From positions 1 to 64,000 of the forward strand of contig JAGYKR010000010.1 of assembly GCA_018401375.1 (NCBI GenBank): a DNA stretch of 64,000 bases, written 5' to 3'. The position numbers and the translations under genes were made by a program. The stretch is from Ilumatobacteraceae bacterium (GTDB lineage: Bacteria > Actinomycetota > Acidimicrobiia > Acidimicrobiales > Ilumatobacteraceae). Below the pieces are notes generated by a model. The model made no database searches. It was not told the origin of the DNA and saw only the letters and a list, made by a program, of their open reading frames with translations. Shown here piece after piece: positions 16,829-25,480 of the stretch. Within the stretch, counting starts at the first letter, position 1. Every line of letters starts with the position of its first letter.

Positions 16829-16858
16829 GGGACATGCACCATCGAGCATTCCTACAAT
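16829..16858 (+). promoter_or_regulatory. Promoter GGGACA-18-TACAAT of the methyltransferase gene
   Basis: TACAAT (16853-16858) is exactly 6 nt before the GTG at 16865; GGGACA (16829-16834) lies 18 nt upstream and matches four of six -35 consensus bases. This is the most complete promoter seen here and implies a leaderless mRNA starting at the GTG. Confidence 0.6.
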
Positions 16859-16864
16859 GTGCAG

Positions 16865-18466
16865 GTGACAACACCTGGCCAGACGGCACCTGAGTCGATG
16901 ACGCCAGATGAGGCGTACCACTCATTTCAATACGAGAACTACCCCTTTGCTGCGACGCATCCCGACTGGCTCTACACGATTGGTCGGCTGCATGGTCTGG
17001 ACCCCGTGCCGGTTGAGCGGTGCCGGGTCCTCGAACTCGGATCGGGACGAGGGGGCAACCTCGTCCCCCTAGCTGCGCAGTTCCCCGACGCCCAGTTCAT
17101 CGGTGTGGATCTCGCCGAATCCCAGGTGGCCGATGGCCGGCGCGTGGCCAGCGATCTCGGACTCACCAACATCAGGTTTGAGGCCATGGACATCGCTGAT
17201 CTTCCGGCGGATTGGGGAGAGTTTGATTACATCATCTGCCACGGCGTGTACTCATGGGTGCCCGATCATGTGCGTTCACGGATTCTGGACATCGCCGGTA
17301 CCCAACTCAGTGCACACGGTCTCGCGTTCATTAGCTACAACACGTACCCGGGCTGGCACGCCCGTGGGATGTTGCGTTCGCTGATGAAACGGGTGGTTGT
17401 ACCGGGTCCCCCGGCCCAGATGGCCGCCGCCGCTCGAGAGTTCCTGCAGATGTATTTGACCCGGATCCCGCAGGATGCTCCTCTGCGACCCTGGGTGCAG
17501 TCCGAACTGTCCCTTTTGATTGGCCTGTCGGATCGCTACATCTATTTTGAACATCTCGTAGAGGAGAACACGGCGTTCTACTTCGCCGATTTCGTCGCCG
17601 ATGCACACACTCATGGTCTCACCTATGTCTCGGACGCAGACCCGACCACCTCGGTGGTGGAGCAGATCGGCGCCGGTCACGAGGATGTGCTCGCCATCTA
17701 TGGGCAGGACCCGATCGCAGGCGAACAAATGGTGGATTACCTGACCACACGGTATTTTCGCCGCTCGGTACTGTGCCGCTCGGATGCGCCTGCGCAGAAC
17801 CCTGCTGTGGCCACGATTGAGCGGCGACCGCCGATGGCTGACCGGCTGAGCGGTGCGTGGTTGGCGGTGGATGCCGGTGACGATGTTGTGGATCTCGGCG
17901 AAGGCGTGGAGGTCTCTATGGAAGAGGGGGACAACATTGTGATCACCTCTGCAGATGTCCACGGCAGCGCGATCTCGTGGATTCTCGCTGAGGCACGGCC
18001 GTCTACTGTGGGCTTTGATGATTTGGTGGAGATCGCCGCCGATCGTCTCGGCCTGCCGGCCGATAGTGAGTTCACGGAGCAGTTGGCCTCCAGGGCGTGG
18101 AGATTATTCCAGCGGGGCAAAGTCACGATCGGGTTTTGGCCCCGGCCACAACTGACAGCGGTGCCTGAACTACCAAAGGCTCCCGCTTTGGCTCGATATC
18201 AAGCGATGCAGGGCGAGGAGTGCGTGACCACGATGACTCATGAACGCATGCTCGTGGATTCCCTCGATCGATTGCTGTTTGAATTTGCTGACGGCACGCG
18301 CTCCAGTGCGGATCTGCATGCCGAGGCCGCTCGGGCCCTCGCTTGTGGCGACCTGTCCATCGAACTCGATGATCAACCGTTGACCGATATGTCGGTGCTC
18401 GAGGAGCTGGTCACCAGCAAACTGCAACGGTTCGCTGAGCAAGGTCTATTGATCGCACCAACCTGA
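16865..18466 (+). CDS. SAM-dependent methyltransferase with C-terminal regulatory domain
   Basis: 533 residues from GTG 16865. The first ~220 residues are a class I methyltransferase: VLELGSGRGGNLVPLA (motif I), GVDLAESQV (motif II) and FDYIICHGVYSWVP. The part after that, with FISYNTYPGWHARGMLRSLM and EFLQMYLTRI, corresponds to the methyltransferase regulatory domain (PF10119 type); the C-terminal ~200 residues have no name I can give. Substrate unknown. The frame is open to an ATG at 16808, but the promoter box places the start at 16865. Confidence 0.82.
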   Translation: MTTPGQTAPESMTPDEAYHSFQYENYPFAATHPDWLYTIGRLHGLDPVPVERCRVLELGSGRGGNLVPLAAQFPDAQFIGVDLAESQVADGRRVASDLGLTNIRFEAMDIADLPADWGEFDYIICHGVYSWVPDHVRSRILDIAGTQLSAHGLAFISYNTYPGWHARGMLRSLMKRVVVPGPPAQMAAAAREFLQMYLTRIPQDAPLRPWVQSELSLLIGLSDRYIYFEHLVEENTAFYFADFVADAHTHGLTYVSDADPTTSVVEQIGAGHEDVLAIYGQDPIAGEQMVDYLTTRYFRRSVLCRSDAPAQNPAVATIERRPPMADRLSGAWLAVDAGDDVVDLGEGVEVSMEEGDNIVITSADVHGSAISWILAEARPSTVGFDDLVEIAADRLGLPADSEFTEQLASRAWRLFQRGKVTIGFWPRPQLTAVPELPKAPALARYQAMQGEECVTTMTHERMLVDSLDRLLFEFADGTRSSADLHAEAARALACGDLSIELDDQPLTDMSVLEELVTSKLQRFAEQGLLIAPT

Positions 18467-18532
18467 GCCCGGGGCCTTGCGCAGACCGAAGATCGTGATG
18501 GTGACGGGTTCTCAGGGGCTGGAAATTGCTGG

Positions 18533-18538
18533 CATCCT
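18533..18538 (+). promoter_or_regulatory. -10-like box CATCCT of the oligopeptidase gene
   Basis: CATCCT, 6 nt, ATG 18545; no Shine-Dalgarno. Confidence 0.4.
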
Positions 18539-18544
18539 GTGGGC

Positions 18545-20350
18545 ATGACGAGTACCGACATTGACCTTCTTGCAGCGGATGTGGCGTGGAATCTTTCCCC
18601 GTTACTCGACGGAGTGAGCGACCCCACCGACCTCGTAACGCAGGCCGCTCAGTGTGCAGCAGACCTTCAGATCCACAAAGGCCTGATCTCCACGATGTCA
18701 GCCGAGGATCTCGCAGCGGTGATGACTGAACTCGCCCACGTCCATGAGTTGTTAAGCCGGGCCGGGCATTACGTCTCGTTGCGGTTTGCGGAGAACACGG
18801 CGGATCCAGAGCGCGGGGCGGCCATGCAGGCCATTAACGAACGGGCCAATGAGGTGACCACCACCTTGTTGTTCATCGATCTCGAATGGTCCGGTGCAGC
18901 AGATGACCACGCTGACGTTCTGCTCGGGAGTCCGGCCTTAAACCAGTTTCGTCATCACCTCGAGAACCTGCGAAAGGTGCGGCCCCACTTGTTGAGTGAG
19001 CCCGAAGAGACCGTGCTCGCAGAGACCTCCCTAGCGGGTGCTGCAGCGTGGGTCCGATTGTTTGAGGAGCACACCTCATCGATCGAGGTGGAACCGATCC
19101 CACAGATCTCCGCCTCACCGATGCCGTTAATGCAGGCCCTGTCGTTGTTGCAGCACCCCGATGCTGGGCTTCGGGCGGAAAGCGCAGAAAAGGTCACCCG
19201 CGCTTTGGCACCGGGAGTGCGGACTCGGGCGTTCATCTACAACACGTTGATGTTGGACAAAAAGATTGATGACCGGATGCGCAAGTATCCGTCGTGGATC
19301 TCAAGTAGGAATCTGGCCAATGAAGCCTCCGATGAATCGGTGCAGACCCTGATCGAATCGGTGGTCTCGCGGTATGACATCCCGCAGCGGTGGTACGCGC
19401 TGAAAGCCAAAGTCCTCGGCCAAGACACACTGCACGACTTTGACCGGATGGCCTCAGTGGCACAGAGCGCCACGAGCATTGGATGGTCCGAGGCGACCGG
19501 CCTCGTGCGTGAGGCGTATCGCGAGTTCTCTCCGGAACTCGGCGCGGTGGTGGGCCGGTTTATCGATGAGTCGTGGATTGACGCCCCGGTGCGTCCCGGT
19601 AAGCGCGGGGGAGCGTTCTGCGCTTACGGGGTGCCCTCGCAGCATCCCTACGTGCTGTTGAACTGGACGAGTACGCCCCGTGATGTGGCCACGTTGGCTC
19701 ACGAACTCGGCCACGGGGTGCACGGCTATTTGGCCCGCGAACAAGGGATCTTTCATCAGTCCACTCCTTTGACTTTGGCCGAGACAGCCTCAGTGTTTGG
19801 AGAGACACTGACAAATCATTCCCTGTTAGCAATGCTGACAGATCCTGCCGAACGGTTCGCTTTGCTAGCGGCCACCCTTGAGGATTCGATCGCCACGGTG
19901 TTTCGCCAGGTTGCGATGAACCGGTTTGAGGATGCCTGTCATAACCAGCGACGCACCGAGGGTGAACTCTCGGTGGAGCAGTTCAACGAGAACTGGGCAA
20001 GCACCCAAACGCAGATGCTCGGACCGGCCGTAGACGTCACCGAGGGTTATCGCACATGGTGGAGTTATATCCCGCACTTCATCGCCACCCCCGGTTATGT
20101 CTACGCCTACGCCTACGGCCAGTTGTTGGCGCTATCGGTATACGCCCGCTACCAGGCGGAGGGTCCTGACTTTGTTCCGGCGTACCTCAAGATGTTGAGC
20201 GCTGGCGGGTCACAATCACCGGAGGAACTGACCGGGATTGTCGGATGCGATCTGACCGACCCTGGATTTTGGCAGGCAGGACTGAACATCGTGGACGCTC
20301 AGTTGCGGGCCGCAGAGGAAGCTGCTCGGGCGGCCGGCCATCACATCTGA
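18545..20350 (+). CDS. M3 family oligoendopeptidase (PepF-like)
   Basis: 601 residues, normal for PepF. The zinc site is HELGH at about residues 384-388 (TLAHELGHGVHGYLA) with the downstream Glu in LAETASVFGE. Cytoplasmic zinc metallopeptidase cutting short peptides. N-terminal helical domain and the SYIPHF-ATPGYVYAYAYGQL ending are also family-like. The last codons and stop are duplicated in a 17-nt tandem repeat. Confidence 0.92.
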   Translation: MTSTDIDLLAADVAWNLSPLLDGVSDPTDLVTQAAQCAADLQIHKGLISTMSAEDLAAVMTELAHVHELLSRAGHYVSLRFAENTADPERGAAMQAINERANEVTTTLLFIDLEWSGAADDHADVLLGSPALNQFRHHLENLRKVRPHLLSEPEETVLAETSLAGAAAWVRLFEEHTSSIEVEPIPQISASPMPLMQALSLLQHPDAGLRAESAEKVTRALAPGVRTRAFIYNTLMLDKKIDDRMRKYPSWISSRNLANEASDESVQTLIESVVSRYDIPQRWYALKAKVLGQDTLHDFDRMASVAQSATSIGWSEATGLVREAYREFSPELGAVVGRFIDESWIDAPVRPGKRGGAFCAYGVPSQHPYVLLNWTSTPRDVATLAHELGHGVHGYLAREQGIFHQSTPLTLAETASVFGETLTNHSLLAMLTDPAERFALLAATLEDSIATVFRQVAMNRFEDACHNQRRTEGELSVEQFNENWASTQTQMLGPAVDVTEGYRTWWSYIPHFIATPGYVYAYAYGQLLALSVYARYQAEGPDFVPAYLKMLSAGGSQSPEELTGIVGCDLTDPGFWQAGLNIVDAQLRAAEEAARAAGHHI

Positions 20351-20367
20351 CCGGCCATTACATCTGA
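20334..20367. repeat. Tandem duplication, 17-nt unit x2, carrying the PepF stop codon
   Basis: CCGGCCATCACATCTGA (20334-20350) is followed by CCGGCCATTACATCTGA (20351-20367), 16 of 17 identical, then a partial third copy. Each unit ends in the TGA that stops the peptidase gene. Confidence 0.85.
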
Positions 20368-20372
20368 CCGGC

Positions 20373-21704
20373 TCAGCCGCGTGGCTCAAAGTTACTGACG
20401 TTGAGATTTACCGTTGCGGGGCGCCTCAGCGCTGTGCCGTCACGAAGATCAAAACGACCGTTATGGCGAGGGCACTCGAGAATCCATCCGTCCAAGACCC
20501 CGTCCACGAGGCGGGCATCGCCATGGGTGCACAGCGCGTCGGTGAGCACCCAGTCCTGCGTGGTCACTCGACACAACAGCGCTTCTCCCTGCGCGGTCCG
20601 AACGGCGCACATGCGGCCCGGGCTGAGCGTCGATGTGGTGACCTCATCCACATTGACTACATCCACATTGACTAATCGATTGGGGGTGTGTGGAGAGGAG
20701 TCCTCGCTCGGCGGGCACAGCGGAGCGGGCAGTGAGGGACGCAGTTCGTGGGTCACATTGTGACGCTGAGCCCACAAGGTAGGCAGGATCTGACGGTAGG
20801 CCGCCCACGTGCTGGGGATCGGTACCGGAAGTTCATCAGCGATCGCGGTCTGCAGATCTGGTAGCCGGTGATAGGGCACCGTTGGGAACAGATGATGTTC
20901 GGTGTGATGGTTCATGTTCAGATACAGAAATCTGAACACCGGGTTCATTTTCACTGTGCGGGTGGATAACCGATGATCGACGACGTTCTGAGCGAGTCCA
21001 GCGTGTTGGGTAGCCCCAAAGAACATCACCACCCACGCTCCATAGAACGCCGGCAGACCGATCACGAGGGCCGGGAGCACGCTGGCACTCACTGCGCACA
21101 GTGTTGCGATCAGGACCAGTAATCCGAGGAATATGCGAGCCTCAGTGACAACTCGTCGATGCTCTGACTCGGGCACATACGAGGCGACATCGGGATGGAT
21201 TTTCCCGAAACCATGGCGACATATCCGAAGCAGGGCCAAAGAACCGGCATGAAGATGAATGAGGTTTACAGCGATCACCCACAAGCGTGGGGGCCGTGGA
21301 AACGCAATCTCTGGATCACGGCCCACCATGATCGTCTCGCTGTGATGACGGGCATGGGACCATCGCCACACCGTTGGTTCACGTAGCAACAAGAATGAGG
21401 CGATCCAGTAGATCGCGTCATTAGCGCGCTGTGCCGCAAAGGCGGTGCCATGGCCACACTCATGCCACCGAGCGTCGGCGGCCCCACACGCGGTCACACC
21501 GTGAGCGATCAGTGCCGGGATCAGCCACCACGACCCCCAGGTGGTGACCACCAAGGTGGCGGTGGCGAGCATGGTGAGCAGCCACAGCAAAGTGGACACC
21601 ACCGCAGGAAGGTTGCGCCGAGTGCAGAGGTCGCGAAGAACCGTCGGGTCAATCTGCGGGCGGAACCATTGTGCGTCGATTGTAGGACTCAGGTGCCTGT
21701 CCAC
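20373..21704 (-). CDS. Membrane fatty acid desaturase fused to a C-terminal Rieske [2Fe-2S] domain
   Basis: 443 residues. Residues ~1-310 are an integral-membrane desaturase with the three His boxes HECGH, HARHH and NHHTEHH and several hydrophobic segments. After a linker the last ~100 residues form a Rieske-type domain: CTHGDA and CPRHNGRF give the C-x-H ... C-x2-H cluster ligands. The fused ferredoxin probably supplies electrons to the di-iron site. The linker holds a repeated VNVD peptide produced by a 15-nt tandem duplication. GTG start at 21704, overlapping the enoyl-CoA hydratase 3' end by 16 bp, so co-transcribed with it. Substrate (lipid, carotenoid or other) not determined. Confidence 0.85.
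   Translation of the reverse strand: MDRHLSPTIDAQWFRPQIDPTVLRDLCTRRNLPAVVSTLLWLLTMLATATLVVTTWGSWWLIPALIAHGVTACGAADARWHECGHGTAFAAQRANDAIYWIASFLLLREPTVWRWSHARHHSETIMVGRDPEIAFPRPPRLWVIAVNLIHLHAGSLALLRICRHGFGKIHPDVASYVPESEHRRVVTEARIFLGLLVLIATLCAVSASVLPALVIGLPAFYGAWVVMFFGATQHAGLAQNVVDHRLSTRTVKMNPVFRFLYLNMNHHTEHHLFPTVPYHRLPDLQTAIADELPVPIPSTWAAYRQILPTLWAQRHNVTHELRPSLPAPLCPPSEDSSPHTPNRLVNVDVVNVDEVTTSTLSPGRMCAVRTAQGEALLCRVTTQDWVLTDALCTHGDARLVDGVLDGWILECPRHNGRFDLRDGTALRRPATVNLNVSNFEPRG
20645..20674. repeat. In-frame tandem duplication, 15-nt unit x2, in the desaturase linker
   Basis: CATCCACATTGACTA occurs twice (20645-20659 and 20660-20674, identical) and adds a repeated Val-Asn-Val-Asp peptide between the desaturase and Rieske domains. 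Confidence 0.85.
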
Positions 21705-22456
21705 TCCGGGGCCCGCTTCTCGGCGAAGGCTTTCGGGCCTTCTTTTGCGTCATTAGAGGTAAACACCGAAGCCTGTAGAGAACCTTGGATCGTCCAGAAC
21801 TCCGCCTCGGTGGTCCCTTGGGTGGTCTTGATCAACTGCTTTGAGGCAGCCACCGCCAACGGGGCGTTCCTTGCCACTCGTTCCGCAAGCGCCATCGCAG
21901 CGTGGACGGTTGTGCCGGGTTCCACGAGGCGGGCGACGAGGCCCACCTCTGCGGCCTCTTCGGCGCTGATCGGATCGCCGGTGATGGCCATCTCCATTGC
22001 GCGGCCATAACCCACACGGCTGGGCAGACGCAACAACCCGCCGCCTGCTGCGAACAGGCCCACATTGACCTCAGGGATCCCGAGTTTTGCCCCTTTGGAT
22101 GCGACGAGCAGGTCACATGACAGAGCCAACTCAAGTCCGCCGGCGAGAGCGAACCCCTCAATGGCGGCGATCAGCGGTTTCTCGGCGCCCTTTTGGATGA
22201 ACTCCATCATCGGGCCGATGTCCTCACCACGGGCGAAGGCCTTGAGATCCATGCCTGAACTGAAGCCGCGGCCAGCACCTGTTAACACGCCAGCGGTTAA
22301 GCCGGGATCTGAGTCCAGTTCTTTGACGGCGGCCCACAGTCCGTGGGAGAGCGCGCCATTAATCGAGTTCATTGCCTCGGGCCGGTTGAGGGTGATCAAC
22401 AGCACCCGGCCACGACGCTCGGTTACGACTGCGGGCGGGGTTTGTTCCTCGCTCAT
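21689..22456 (-). CDS. Enoyl-CoA hydratase/isomerase family protein
   Basis: 255 residues, typical crotonase size. Acyl-CoA-binding and oxyanion segments GAGRGFSSGMDLKAF and AAIEGFALAGGLELALSCD are clear; the second catalytic region KLGIPEVNVGLFAAGGG has the usual Glu. Probably beta-oxidation or another acyl-CoA pathway. The start at 22456 is supported by GAGGAG 5 nt upstream. Confidence 0.9.
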   Translation of the reverse strand: MSEEQTPPAVVTERRGRVLLITLNRPEAMNSINGALSHGLWAAVKELDSDPGLTAGVLTGAGRGFSSGMDLKAFARGEDIGPMMEFIQKGAEKPLIAAIEGFALAGGLELALSCDLLVASKGAKLGIPEVNVGLFAAGGGLLRLPSRVGYGRAMEMAITGDPISAEEAAEVGLVARLVEPGTTVHAAMALAERVARNAPLAVAASKQLIKTTQGTTEAEFWTIQGSLQASVFTSNDAKEGPKAFAEKRAPEWTGT

Positions 22457-22533
22457 AACATCTCCTCACGATCACAGGCCCTCTGTCGGTGGTGACAGTG
22501 CCATTCATACAGAATAATGATGGCCCACCTAAC

Positions 22534-22584
22534 CCCGATCATCAGGCCCGATCATCAGCCCGGATCATCAGCCCGGATTTTCAG
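22534..22584. repeat. Tandem repeat, 12-13-nt unit x4, just after the GDP-fucose synthase stop
   Basis: Four copies of CCCGATCATCAG / CCCGGATCATCAG at 22534-22546, 22547-22558, 22559-22571 and 22572-22584, the last diverged to CCCGGATTTTCAG. They lie 2 nt beyond the stop (minus strand) of the gene at 22587. Confidence 0.85.
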
Positions 22585-22586
22585 GG

Positions 22587-23570
22587 CTACACACCTCGAA
22601 GGTCTGCGTGGTTGTCAAGGAACCATTGGTAGGTGGTGGTGATGCCGGTGGTGAGATCGATCCGCGGTGTCCATCCGGTGGTGGTGAGGCGGGTGGTGTT
22701 GAGGACTTTGCGGGGGGTGCCGTCGGGTTTGGTGGTGTCAAACACGAGTTTCGCGTCGGGGTGCACGATGTCACGGATCTGTTCGGCGAGTTCTTTGATC
22801 GTGATGTCGGTGCCGGTGCCGACGTTGATGTGGGAATCATCGGAGTAGTGATCCATCAGATGCACACACGCGTCAGCGAGGTCATCCACATGTAAGAACT
22901 CGCGCATTGGTGTGCCGGTACCCCAGATCTCCACTGCGGTACCCCCCGACATTTTTGCGTCATGAAATTTGCGGATCAACGCGGGGAGCACGTGCGAAGA
23001 GGTGAGATCAAAGTTGTCGTTCGGGCCGTACAGATTGGTGGGCATCGCCGAGATGAAATCTGATCCGTACTGGCGGCGATAGGCCTGACACAGTTTGATG
23101 CCAGCAATTTTCGCGATCGCATACCACTCGTTGGTGGGCTCCAACGGCCCGGTCAAAAGCTCTTCTTCGGTGATCGGCTGTGAAGCGTCACGCGGATAAA
23201 TACATGATGACCCGAGATACAACAGTTTGCGTGTCCCCGCCAGATGGGCAGCGTGCACCACGGTGCCGTGAATCATCATGTTGTCGTAAATGAACTCTGC
23301 TGGACGCGTCGAGTTCGCCATGATCCCGCCCACCGTGCCCGCCACCAACAACACATACTCAGGACGCACCCGTTCAAACCAGGCAGTCACCGCAGCCTGA
23401 TCCCGCAAATCAAGTTCCGCCCGCGTCGCCGTCACCACATCGCTAAACCCGCCATCAGCTAGCCGGCGCATCACTGCCGAGCCCACCAACCCGCCATGAC
23501 CCGCCACAAACACCCGACCCGACCGATCAATCATCAGCGCAGACCAGCCCCGTGGATGCGGAGCGCTCAT
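22587..23570 (-). CDS. fcl: GDP-L-fucose synthase
   Basis: 327 residues, close to the family length of about 315-320. NADP motif GHGGLVGSA, catalytic Ser region LYLGSSCIYPRDASQPI and Tyr-Lys pair in YAIAKIAG, followed by PTNLYGPNDNFD; these are the hallmarks of the epimerase-reductase that makes GDP-L-fucose from GDP-4-keto-6-deoxymannose. The partner gmd is not in the window. Start either 23570 or the in-frame ATG at 23534, which is closer to the usual N-terminus. Codon use is somewhat more repetitive (GTGGTG runs in the template) than neighbours, which may hint at a transferred surface-sugar gene, but this is weak. Confidence 0.9.
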   Translation of the reverse strand: MSAPHPRGWSALMIDRSGRVFVAGHGGLVGSAVMRRLADGGFSDVVTATRAELDLRDQAAVTAWFERVRPEYVLLVAGTVGGIMANSTRPAEFIYDNMMIHGTVVHAAHLAGTRKLLYLGSSCIYPRDASQPITEEELLTGPLEPTNEWYAIAKIAGIKLCQAYRRQYGSDFISAMPTNLYGPNDNFDLTSSHVLPALIRKFHDAKMSGGTAVEIWGTGTPMREFLHVDDLADACVHLMDHYSDDSHINVGTGTDITIKELAEQIRDIVHPDAKLVFDTTKPDGTPRKVLNTTRLTTTGWTPRIDLTTGITTTYQWFLDNHADLRGV

Positions 23571-23599
23571 CCCATTGCGGTGAATCCATGGGGCGAAGG

Positions 23600-24769
23600 C
23601 TACGGCAGTTGATCCCCGAAGCAGATTCCGAGATCGCGCCCGGTCAACATGGTGTCGGAGTCCAGCGGCACGAGCTTCTGGCGATGTGTGGCCTCGATCA
23701 AGGGCACGTATTCCACCGTCGGTGGGGCGAGGGCCACCATGATGCCGGTACGGCCTTCCTCGATGGCTCTGATCGCCGCCGCACCGAAACGTAGTCCGAG
23801 CAGGCGGTCAAAGGCGGTAGGTGATCCGCCGCGCAGGAGGTGTCCGAGCACGACGGTGCGGGTTTCCTTGCCTGTGAGCTGGCCGAGTGCGGCTGCCACC
23901 TTTTCGCCCACGCCACCGAGGCGTTTGGCTGCACCCTCCACATGTTCGAGCACCGTCATCTCCCCACCGATCGGAGCGGCACCTTCGGCCACGACCACGA
24001 CCGAATATTTAGCCCCGCTTGCGTCCCGGGTGCGGATGGTTTGGGCCACCCATTCGAGGTCATAGGGAATCTCCGGGATCAAAATGGCATGGGCCCCCGA
24101 GGCGATTCCGGCGCTGACGGCGATCCATCCGGCATAACGGCCCATGACCTCAACCACCATGATTCGTCCGTGGGATTCAGCGGTGGTGAACAGGCGGTCG
24201 ATCGATTCGGAAGCGAAACTGACCGCCGTATCAAACCCGAACGTCGAGGTGGTCTTGTCGAGGTCATTATCGATGGTTTTGGGCACACCGATGATCTGAA
24301 CTGCGTGGTTCGTGTTCGCTGCGGTTTCGCAGAGGTGATGAGCGATTCCGAGGGATCCGTCCCCGCCTACAGAGATGAGCGCTTGCACCCCGAGATCACC
24401 GAGGCGGTCCAACAGTTCCACGGATCGATCCTCGTAGCGCACCGACCCATTGGAGTCAGTGATCGGGAATCGTGTGGGGTTACCGCGGTTAGTGGTGCCG
24501 AGGATGGTGCCACCGAGGTGACCGATCCCCCGGACAGCTGACTCAGTGAGGGTGATCGTGCCTCCCGCCGGATACTCCTCGGGGGCCATAATGCCGTTGA
24601 ATCCGTCCCGAATACCGATCACTTCCCAGCCGCGGCGGTGAGCAGCCCGGGTAGCGGCTCTGATGACGGCGTTGAGGCCTGGAGCATCTCCACCACCTGT
24701 GCTGATCGCAATCCGTTCGATTTTCCCGGAATCGATCGCACGGGAATGAAGGGGCTCCGGTGAGGTCAT
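23600..24769 (-). CDS. pfkA: 6-phosphofructokinase, group III (ATP-type signature)
   Basis: 389 residues. STGGGDAPGLNAVIRA binds the phosphate donor; GGDGSLGIAH carries Gly where PPi-dependent enzymes have Asp, and PKTIDNDL carries Lys as in the actinobacterial ATP-PFKs of Streptomyces. EVMGRYAGWIA and GHLLRGGSPTAFDR bind fructose-6-phosphate. So ATP is the likely donor. Glycolytic; pyruvate kinase is also in this window. Start 24769 with TATAAC 6 nt upstream. Confidence 0.9.
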   Translation of the reverse strand: MTSPEPLHSRAIDSGKIERIAISTGGGDAPGLNAVIRAATRAAHRRGWEVIGIRDGFNGIMAPEEYPAGGTITLTESAVRGIGHLGGTILGTTNRGNPTRFPITDSNGSVRYEDRSVELLDRLGDLGVQALISVGGDGSLGIAHHLCETAANTNHAVQIIGVPKTIDNDLDKTTSTFGFDTAVSFASESIDRLFTTAESHGRIMVVEVMGRYAGWIAVSAGIASGAHAILIPEIPYDLEWVAQTIRTRDASGAKYSVVVVAEGAAPIGGEMTVLEHVEGAAKRLGGVGEKVAAALGQLTGKETRTVVLGHLLRGGSPTAFDRLLGLRFGAAAIRAIEEGRTGIMVALAPPTVEYVPLIEATHRQKLVPLDSDTMLTGRDLGICFGDQLP

Positions 24770-24775
24770 GAGCCC

Positions 24776-24781
24776 GTTATA
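24776..24781 (-). promoter_or_regulatory. -10-like box TATAAC of the phosphofructokinase gene
   Basis: TATAAC on the minus strand, 6 nt before ATG 24769; last base deviates from the usual T. Confidence 0.38.
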
Positions 24782-24790
24782 GCGCTTCGA

Positions 24791-25408
24791 TCATGGGGCG
24801 AGGGCCGCGCGGAGATGATTCATGAGATCCGGGTACGTGGTGAGAGCCGGGAACTGCGGGAACTCAGCAATGACGTTGGCGGGTGCATGGAACAGAAAGC
24901 CCGCATCTGCAGCGCCGAGCATGGTGGTGTCGTTGTAGGAGTCCCCAGCAGCGAGGACCCGAAAGTTGAGGGCCTTGAGCGCGTTGACGGCATGGCGCTT
25001 TTGGTCGGGCATTCGCAACCGATAGCCGGTGATCCGGTCATCGGTGATCTCCAGGGAATGACAAAAGATGGTGGGCATATTGAGTTGCGCCATAAGTGGG
25101 GCAGCGAACTGTTCAAATGTGTCAGACAACAAGATCACTTGGGTGAGCGAACGAAGTTCATCGAGAAACTCTGCAGCACCCTCAAGAGGCCGCAGTGTGG
25201 AGATGACCTCTGCGATCAACGACATCGTCAGGCCGTGACGGTCGAGGAGTTCGAGGCGCCCTTTCATCAACACGTCGTAATCGGGTTCCTCGCGTGTGGT
25301 GCGGCGTAGGTCATCGATTCCGGTCCGTTCGGCCACGGCGATCCAGATTTCGGGGACAAGAACTCCCTCCACATCTAGGGTTACGACGCATTGTTGAGGC
25401 ATGTTCAC
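24791..25408 (-). CDS. thrH: ThrH-like HAD phosphatase (phosphoserine phosphatase / homoserine phosphotransferase)
   Basis: 205 residues. DVEGVLVPEIWIAVAERTGI, PDYDVLMKGRLELLD, LRPLEGA, LLSDTFEQF and AAGDSYNDTTML closely follow ThrH of Pseudomonas; the first motif is DxE rather than the DxD of ordinary phosphoserine phosphatases, as in ThrH. Role in serine/threonine biosynthesis inferred. The start is placed at GTG 25408 because TACGTT lies exactly 6 nt upstream; the ATG two codons later (25402) is the alternative. Lies just behind the phosphofructokinase on the same strand. Confidence 0.87.
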   Translation of the reverse strand: MNMPQQCVVTLDVEGVLVPEIWIAVAERTGIDDLRRTTREEPDYDVLMKGRLELLDRHGLTMSLIAEVISTLRPLEGAAEFLDELRSLTQVILLSDTFEQFAAPLMAQLNMPTIFCHSLEITDDRITGYRLRMPDQKRHAVNALKALNFRVLAAGDSYNDTTMLGAADAGFLFHAPANVIAEFPQFPALTTYPDLMNHLRAALAP

Positions 25409-25414
25409 GCTGAC

Positions 25415-25420
25415 AACGTA
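25415..25420 (-). promoter_or_regulatory. -10-like box TACGTT of the thrH-like gene
   Basis: TACGTT on the minus strand, exactly 6 nt before GTG 25408; it favours the GTG over the ATG at 25402. Confidence 0.48.
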
Positions 25421-25480
25421 GCCAAAACCTCTCCTGGGCGCCCTGCTCGCTGGCAGAGCCCCCAAGCGGACCGGCACCGC

